From the NCBI GenBank assembly GCA_035048485.1, contig CM068581.1, positions 66,662,381 to 66,726,380 on the forward strand: a DNA stretch of 64,000 nucleotides, written 5' to 3'. Made by a program: the position numbers and the translations under genes. Positions 47,667 to 57,400 of the stretch are shown here, piece by piece; position 1 is the stretch's first letter; the number at the start of each line of letters is the position of its first letter. A model generated the notes under the pieces. That model saw only the letters and a list, made by a program, of their open reading frames with translations. It did no database searches and was not told where the DNA came from. This stretch comes from Pteria penguin (Eukaryota > Mollusca > Bivalvia > Pterioida > Pteriidae).

Positions 47667-48468
47667 GAAGTTTCAGTTTCTATACTTTTGAAAAGCAGCA
47701 ATAAGAAAATGTCTTCATGTCTTTTTTTGTTATCTATAAGTCTTTTTATGTTTTGTAGAATAAATGAGACAGGTTTGACAAAGAACTCATCCTTGTGCTG
47801 GTGATAGGTAGGATTCGCAGCAAACTGCTTAGCGCAGAAAGGAAAACCTGTGTATGGTGACGACTGACAAATATTTTCCATCTCTCCTTCGGTCAATACA
47901 GGAACTACAATATTCTTTGATTTAGCTTCCTCAACTTTCTGGTAGAATATTTGTTTCTTTTCCTCTTTGGATAATTCAAAATCAGGACAATTGAGATCAA
48001 CAATAAAGTTCTTTTCGAATAATGGACTAGGTGTTTGAACATCGTTCTCAACATCCTTAAAGATATGTCTTCGAGACGAGATCATAAGAATTGTAGATTT
48101 CTTTGTCTTCATTATATCATAAACAAAGTCAATCATTTTGATCCATTCCTTAACTTGATTTTTATCAGTTGCGCTCTTCCCAAAGATGTCATCTACAAAA
48201 ATGATTTCTGGATGTATTTGATTTGGCTTCCAATGAAATGAGAGTTCAGCAGGAGAACGTATTATTCGTGGTTTATACTGAGTATCTCGTAGCGACAGTA
48301 ATTCATAAATCATATGAAGCAAAAGATCTGTTTTACCAGCTCCTGGCTTTCCTATAATGATCACTCTTCTTGCAGAGTCAATTCTTTCTTTAACTGCTTC
48401 ATATGCTTTTGTCTCCACATAAAAGTTATCTTCTGCCAATCGCCCTTTCAGGAACAATTTTGACTGAT
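43736..48468 (-). CDS. HEPN-STAND gene, last exon: NTPase and ankyrin repeats
   Basis: 4733-bp exon after ttgatttcag, ending in the stop at 43736. It starts DQSKLFLKGRLAEDNFYVET, the usual lead-in of nSTAND3, and carries all NTPase motifs and all ankyrin repeats without an intron. Best repeats: REGKTPLHIACRKK, ENSCIHLLIQ, KLTPLFDAVQK, YGMTPFHYCIEKK and SERTPAHNVV (residues about 1515-1760). Weaker repeats begin soon after residue 850. The acidic tail (SLDFETLSDDTDLEYGSEM) is unassigned. The frame is open throughout, so the gene is unlikely to be a pseudogene. Confidence 0.93.
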
Positions 48469-51400
48469 CTGAAATCAACAAGTCCAAATTTCAACTTCAG
48501 AATGAGACCTATTGATCCTAATATATCCTTGAATCATGAACTAGGTATTACTTTGTTTAGCTACAGAAAAGCAAAGAAACAGGAGAGCAAAGTTACCCTT
48601 TATTTAAAAGCTATCTCTAGAAAGCTTATAAACTGTAGTTATGTACTGTAGATATAAAGAAAGGTTTTTCTGAGATGAGAGGCTGTAGACAGTTCCCCCC
48701 AACAGTACTTTAACACCCTCATCCTCATTTTGCCTGACCAATTTTGAGTAGTTCAGTACATCTACATGTAATTGTAAAATATACAACAATATGAAAGAGG
48801 CACATTTGGTGTGATCACCTTCCCACTCACCAAAAAAGCAGCACAATCAAAGGACACATTTAAAAATTTATACATAATCCTCCATACAGAGAACAAGGAT
48901 CAACAGGTTTCTCAAGAAGAGAGGTCATAAAATTTTTATTAAACACGAACAATTTATAAAATAATGTTGCTATCAAAAACATGTAAGGCGACATCGACAC
49001 AGTAAACCGTGCTCTTCCTGTCTGTGAGCTTGATCAATAGGAGTCCCGACTAACAGTCAACACCAGTTTATAGACTGGAGTTGATTTACAATCCAGCAAG
49101 AAAATTAATATAGCAAAGTTAGAAAGGTATACCTAAGTTCCCATCGTCAGATTCATGAGCCTCTAACTTCTGTTCTATGTAATCAGATCTGCTAATTTGT
49201 TGTCCACCTATAATTGTAAAATACAAAGTTATATGCAGCATATGTTTGTTTGTAAGAGGCAACTTTATTTCCTCTAGGTTTATAGAATTATGCTTAAAAC
49301 AATGGTCACGATAATACATCAATTCTAATCTAAACTTCAATTACAGGTTTATCTCAAAATTATGTAGAAGATCAGCTGGTCAATGAATTACCCTATGGAT
49401 GCTGTGACATTAAATGTCAGGGCCACTACTACTCTTGTTTGCATAGTCAGATGCACATAATTGATATGATCTTCTCTTCTATGACAAGACAAGAGAATTG
49501 TTAGAACGGATGGATGCTCCCTGAATACACACTACATGTAGTTCTAAAATGGCGAGTTTTTTTAAATGTTTATATTCATACATATATATGCATCAAACAA
49601 AATTTAAGTATGAACAAGCTGTAATTGTGAAACACTACTGCCCATTCCCCAAGGTTATTGTCAAGGTCAAAAGGTCATCGACCTTTGTATCATTTGAAAG
49701 GGCTTCATTAGTTGAGTATGCATGTCAAATATGAAGTCTCTATTCCTTACGGTTCAAAAGTTATAGCCAAGGTTAAAGATGACAACAAAAAAACAAACAG
49801 ACAGGACAAAAACAATATGCCCCCGATCTATCGATCCGGGGCATAAAAATATCAAGGGCAATAACTTCTAAATTATACAAGAGAGAGCTATAGTTCTTAG
49901 GCACTGCACCTCTCCACATCGAGATCCATCTACCTATGAAGTTTCATGTTGATACCTTTTTTAGTTTTTGTGTTATGTAAACTATAAAAGCCCTATCAGC
50001 TATGCTGCAGAAGTGAAATTCCAAAGTAAAAGTTCTTTTTTAATGCAGGTCAAACTTGACAGTAAAGGTCACAAGGTTATAAATTATGATACCACTCATG
50101 AGAAAAGGTTCAATGCAAAGATAGCACAGGTGAAATACTAAATTCCTAGTTCTCAAGGTAGAAAATTATGGCCAAGGAATATTTATTTAAAGTAGGTTAA
50201 ACATGAAGGTCAAAGTCACACAATAGAAAGGTTATGCCACAAAGAACACGCACGTGAAATATCACACAATAGAAAGGTTATGCCACAAAGAACACGCACG
50301 TGAAATATCAAAGAGCTATCTCCTACGATTGACATTCTAAAGTGAAAGTATTTTCTGACTTATGTCAAAAGATGGTCAAAGTTGACAATCAAGACACCAA
50401 ATTCATAATTTATTGAATCAATAGGAATGCCTCACCAAAAGTAAAACACGCATGAAATAGGAAAGCCTTAGCTTGTGTGGTTGAAAAGTTACAGCCGAGG
50501 ATAATTTTCTTTTAATGTAGATCAAATGTGATGCTCTGGTGCATAAAGTAATAAATAGCGGTATTAATGGAAAGGTCTCGCCACAAGAAATACATATGAA
50601 AATTCAAAGTATTGTGTTGTATGGTTAAAAAGTTATGTCTAATGTTAAAGTTGACAACAAAAAATCAAACAAAACAGACAGACAGGACAAAAACAATAGA
50701 AAATTAAATTTGATATCATTTTCTATAAAAATAGTCTTTGTCACAAAAAACAAACAAACAGACAGACAGGACAAAACCAACAGAAATTATATTTGATATC
50801 TATTTCTATATAAATAGTTGTTGACTGTCATAACAAACAAAGAAACAGACAGACAGACACACAGACAGAACAAAAGCAATAGAAAATTCACACCATTTTC
50901 TCTATAAATAGTGTTCGGCTCTGGTAACTATAAAGACATATTTCTTTGTGATACATACTGGATAACTGTCTGCTGTAAGTGTATCTTGTCTCCCTTATCA
51001 AGCTTAAAGCATCTTTCAGGATATCTTCTACTACTTGCTCTGTATAATTGAAGAAATTATAAATAAGATCTGCAATTGTTAAAGAAATATATTTTACCAC
51101 AATCAAGGAATTTTCAATTACATCATTATGATACCACTGAAGCATGTTTCACATTTATGGATAATACTGAGCATGTTTGCTAGAGTTCAGTGCAATTTGT
51201 CATCTTTTGATTCCCACATCTTTTTTTTTACCAAGACAGAGATATTTTAACTACCCAGTCCCTCTGTTTTAAAAGCAAATGAAAACAAATTTTGATAGCC
51301 CAAGGAAATTGATAGTCTCAGGGAGTTTGGCTAGTGAGTTTTCAGAAAGACTGCAAATGGGACATCAGGGTCACACAACAAGTTGTTGTCATTCTGTTGT

Positions 51401-54400
51401 GAATTTTAATTGATTCCAAACACAGGTGAAACCACCCTTCAATCTCTCAACCTTAGGAAATGTGACTAAGGCATAATGGTCAGAGTAATACCAGAACACA
51501 TATCAATACCGATCATTTCTATTATATTATCTAGGTAGTGTAATTGTTTCCTATCATAAGCATTAGCTAGCCAGGTGAATCATTTCCTAACAAATATAAT
51601 TAATCTATCTGACTACTGCCTCGTAGCCTGAAGGTGCGTTTGGTAGCTGTTGCAGTTTGGCTATCGAGTGTTAGCTAAGAACAGACATACCAATCCTTCC
51701 CTTTATTTTCTTTCCTAAGCATCAACACAATATTCTGAATAAACATGTATCTTAAGATCATCTTTTACTGAATAGATTTTTAAAATAAATCAGACTTTTT
51801 CATGTTTAAGTATATTAAAATAAGATGGGTTTTTTTTCCTACATTTTTCTTAATCTTTTTTTTAATGCAAAGCTCATGTAGCATAGTACTCAATTTACCT
51901 CTTTCTTCCTGTTGATTTTGAAGCAGCTTGTTTTCCTTTTCCAGATCTATCATTTTCTTTGCAAGTTCTTTCTGTTGATTGACATTTCCTGCCGTTAATT
52001 CCAGCTTTTCAATTTGATCAAGTGGAGCAGAGTAGGTTCTGTCTTTGCCACATTTCTTTTCAATTACTTCTACGGATGATCGTAGCTTCTTGAAAAGTTC
52101 CTGAAACTTTCTTGTTTCCAAGGCAGTGTTTGGTGCATGTGCTATATATATATTTCGAACATCTCTAATTCGTTCAATCACAGCCAACTCAGACATGTCT
52201 GCGTCGTCTGGCACTTCACCCCATTTACATTTGTATTCAGGAATTAAATTTGGATCTAAATGTCGTAAAAATTTATACATGGTGCTGAACTCCAAATCAC
52301 AATATTTAACTTCAGTATTTTGGGGTGGAAAGAACATCTTTTTCTCATGTGATAATAATGTCAATTTCAGTTTCTTCCTCTTTTCCTTTGTTATGATATC
52401 AAGGTATTGTTTCTTTGAATTTATTAATTTTGTGAAATCTTCATCAGTCTGAGCTTTATACAAAAATTGCATCAAGGTCCGCACTGCCTCTTGTGTTGGG
52501 TCAACCAACATGATGGAAAGTCTGGCAAAGTTAATAGTCTCTGGACTTGGTTTAAAATCAATGGTATTTTCTTTTTCTTGTGATTGCTGGACTTGTTGTT
52601 CACCAGTATTCAACACTGATCTGAAATGTAAAAGTTTTAAATTAAAATATAACAAGGTCTCCTTTGCTCACAGGCACATTACATTACATGCTGGAAGCAT
52701 TTAATTAACATATCTTATTGTTCAATTATATTTCAAACCACTAATGCTTCATGCCACACGATATTTCATCTGTAATATCTTGAACAAGTATTTCAAGGAA
52801 CTCATATAACTACTTTTCTCAATTAGTATGGATGTGCGATTTTACTGGTACATGTATATTGGTATATCACGATAATTTGTCCCGTGATACGTATCGTGAT
52901 ATGGAGGAGAATAAAGCAGTATTTTTAATTTGTGCAAATTACGAAAATTTTCGATCTAGGTTCAAAATTTTCTGTCCCAGGAAGTAACAAAAATAATCTA
53001 CATGGTGTTAAGTGTATGGTCTTACTTTCATTATATTTTTTCATAATTTTTCCAGTCACAGGTAGTGAGTCATCTCTGTTTTATTTTATTTATTTGTTAT
53101 TTAATTGTTTTATTAAAGTAACTGCCACAGAATAGCTGAATTTGAGATTTTGTGCTTTAATGTCCAAGCAGTAATGAAAATAACAGAGAAATAAGGAAAA
53201 ACAGATTGTTTCAAAATACTGCAACATTATCACGATATTGTGAGGAAAAATCGTGATATGTCGCAATACAAAATGTTTGGCAATATCCATCCCTATCAAT
53301 TAGAATTTTTCAATAAGAATCTATATCATGCTATAACTTCTATTATTTTATTGGCAAACTGAATACAGAATGACAGAGATGTTGAAAAGTACTGGACACA
53401 TTATGTCACAAAAACTAAATTCATTTGAAATGACCCAGCACATGGTCACCTAAAAGTCACAATTGTCAACGAAAAACATGAAATTCACAGAAAAGACATC
53501 TGATATTCTGGGGTTAATATTGAGTGGGGTTTTTTTTTCTCCCTAAAATATTGGTCAAATGGAACAGTATGTTACAAAACATTTACTGACTTTGTCATCT
53601 TTAAACTTTTATGACAAAAAAGTATACCCTGTAGGGCCCAAAAAAACATTTTGTGTGTTCCCACTGACCATTCCTATTTTTTGCTGCCGACCCTACAAAT
53701 TTTTTCAAAAGAGGTTAACCGTTATTGAGGAAAAAAAAAACAAAAAAAAAAAAGCAAAACAAAAACAAAACTAGAGTTTTAATGTGTCGGTATGACACAC
53801 ATGCCCCACTCGCAGCTAAGGTACTGAAATATAATTGCCGGAGAACTAATACATGTATTTGAAAATTAAAAAAATTTCTAATGTTCAAAGGCAATTACTC
53901 CGTCAAAAATTACCAGAACAACTATATTCAAACTTAACCTGCATTTTCCCTTGATACATCTATATACCCAATGTCAATTTAATCCATCAAACTTTCAAAG
54001 AGAAAATGAGTGGAAACTGTCATTTTTAGGAAATGTTCTGTTCAAGAGCAATAACTCTGTCAGAAACAACTGGAACACACCTATATTCAAGCTCGACCTG
54101 CATTTTTCCTTGATACATGTATATACCAATATCAATTTAATCCGTCACACCTTCAAAGAGAAAATGAGCGGAAACTCTCATTTTTAAGAAATTTTCCATG
54201 TTCAAGGGTAATAACTCTGACAGAAATTACTGGACCAAACCTATATTTGAACTCGACCTGCATATTTCTTTGATACATCTATATACCCAATATCAATTAA
54301 ATCCATCAAACCTTCAAAGAGAAAATGAGCGGAAACTGGGGTTTTTTTTAAAGAAATTTTCTATGCTCAAGGCCAATAACTCTGACAGAAAATACCGCAC

Positions 54401-57400
54401 CACACCCATATTCAAATTTGACATGCATTTTCCTTTGATACATCTATATACCCAATATCAATTTAATCCATCAAAACTGTAATTTTAAAGAAATTTTCTA
54501 TGTTCAAGGGCAATAACGCGGTCAAAAATTAACGGACAAAAAACATACTCGTTCTTGACCTGCATCTTCCCTTGATACATCTATATACCCAATATCAATT
54601 TACACCATCAAACCTTCACAGAGAAAATGAGCGGAAACTGTCATTTTAAAGAAATTTTCCATGCTTAAGGGTAATAACTCTGTCAAAAATTATCAGACCA
54701 CACCCATATTTAAACTTGACCTGCATTTTCCCTTGACACATCAGGGTTGAGTTTTACTGAAGGTCATAAGCCCAATGATAGACACAGACGTTAACTTTGC
54801 TAGGAAATATGTCTCTCCTCCTTAAAGAGTTCCAAACGTAACATACACTTTTTACACCGTTTACCAATGTCATTACATATGAACATAGACGTCAATAAAA
54901 ATTCAAATGAAGTACATGTTAATTTAGTCGGAAAGTTTATGTCTACGTCTATGTTTAAGCTTATGACCTTTAGTAAAACTCACCCCTGAAAACCAATTAT
55001 CAGTTTAATCCATCAAACCTTTAAAGAGAAAATGAGCACAAAAATATCACTTTTTAGAAATTTTCTTTGTTCAAAGGCAACAACTCGGTCAAAAATTATC
55101 AAACCACACCCATATTCGAACTTGAACTGCATCTTCCTTTAATACATCTGTAAACCCAATATCAATTTAATCCATCAAACCTTCAAAGAGAAAATGAGCT
55201 GAAAATGAATGATGAAAAAACAGGGTAACACTATATGCCCCCGGTCATTTTATGGTGAGGCATAAAAAATAGGCTTGCATTTTCTTTAAACGTCAAACAG
55301 TCATGGTGAAAAAATGCTTCAAAAGAAGTATATGTGGCATTTAGCTCAAACATTTAAGAGACTTGTTAAATCTAGATTTCAACAAAAAGCATGGCATCCA
55401 ATATTATTATGCTTCAGTATGTTTTCTCTATATAAAACAAGAGTAACACTTAGCGTGGCATAATACGCCTGTCACTTAGTTTGAAGGGGAGGATTTTGAA
55501 AGTCTGTAAACATTTCCCCCTTAAATTGTGAAATTGTTCCATCCCCAAAATTTCATTCCGCATCCAGCCTACAAGGTTTTCTAACCAAGTAGTACTTTAA
55601 CTTACACCTTTGACCTTGAAAAACAAGAAGCGTCTTTCTCTAGGCATGAAGAGTAAGTGCACCAAGCCTTGGCATCAGGAGTAAATGTACCTAGTTTGAC
55701 ACTCTTAGCCCCAATGGTTTGGGTTGTATCCTGTCTACAAACGTTTCCTACCAAGTAGTACCAGGACACTGACTTTTGACTTCTGATCTTGAAGAACAAT
55801 AAGTGTCTTTGTCTTGGCATGTGGAGTAAGTGTACCAAGTTTGACAGTCTTAGCCCCAACAGTTAGGGCTGTATCCTGTCCACAAGGCTTTCCTACCAAG
55901 TAGTACTATGACCTTGACCTATGACCTTGAAATTCGATAGGGTCGTTGTCTTTGCATGAGGAGTAAGTGTACCAAGTTTGACAGTCCAAGCCTCAACGCT
56001 TTGATCTGTATCCTGCCTACAAGGGTTTCCTACCAAGTAGTACTACGACCTTGACTTATGACCCCTGACTTTGATTGATTGAATATTGTTTTACGTCACT
56101 CCACAATTATTTCATGTACAATGTATATGGTGACGGCATCTTCCTTATAAACTGCATACAAATTTAAACCTTTGCAACTGACCCACCCGAAGCAGTGAGG
56201 GATCTTTTACCTTGCATGCCTACCGTGACACAGGACCTCAGTTTTTACTGTCTCATCCAAAAAGATAGAACACTGGTGCACCCAGGGTGGGAGTCAAACC
56301 CGGGACCTTTTGATTACTAGCCAAGCACCTTATCAACTAGGCCACACCAGCTTCTCTGACCTTGAAAAACAATAGGCGTTTTTATAAGGAGTAAAGGTAC
56401 CAAGTTTGACAGTCTTAGCCCCAAGGGCTTGGTCTGTTTCCTGCCCACAAGGTCGGACAGATGGATAACGCCATACTATAATACGTTCCGTCAAAGATAG
56501 GCATATGAAAATAGATTTAGTATTTATGCTATTTCATCCAAGGTCATATCTTCTGTCTGTACCCAGTCAATAGTTAGAAGACTATTCCATGGGTAATACT
56601 CTTTAATAATAGTGCTGTAATCATATTATCTGGACTTTTCTATTCTCAATTTTCATTGGACCAAAATTACATCTTCGTCATTCATTCTTTACAGTCTGTA
56701 TCATGTACACTAACAGAAGTGCCAATATTGATTGGTACCAGACGACAATTTAGTAAACAATATTGCTACAGGAGGCCGTTTTGCCTCATTACACATTGAC
56801 TGTTGCAACTATGTGTGTCCGTCATTGTATGTTTCCTGGCTGGTACATATGTAGTTTCACAAAAATAAGCATGATGTAAGCAAAGCAATTAAAAATAATT
56901 CTATGCCTCATGATACACGGTATTTCAGTATAATAATGATTGATTGATTGATTTTTGTTTAACGTCACACCACGAATATTTCATGTATATGGTGACGGCA
57001 TCTGCCTGATGCAGGGCATACAAATTTTGATCTTTGCAACGGACCCACCCGAAGCATTGAGGGATCTTTAATGTGCCATGCATACCATGACACAGGGCCT
57101 CAGTTTTTACTGTCTCATCTGAAAGACAGGACACCGGCATGACCTGAGCCGGACTCAAACCCCGGCCTCCCGATCAGGAGTCCAGCACGATACCACGCCG
57201 GCTTCAGTATAATAATGCACTTATTGACTGGGTATGAGGGTAATAGCACATTTGTTGTCCCCTCGGTACCAACTATTGCCCTCAGCTATGTCTTGGACAA
57301 TAGTTGGTAGATAGGGGATAATAAAAGTGTTATTACCCTTATACTTAGTCAGTATGTGTATACTGTAGCTCGTTTCACTAAAAGTAACAATTGTAGGTGT

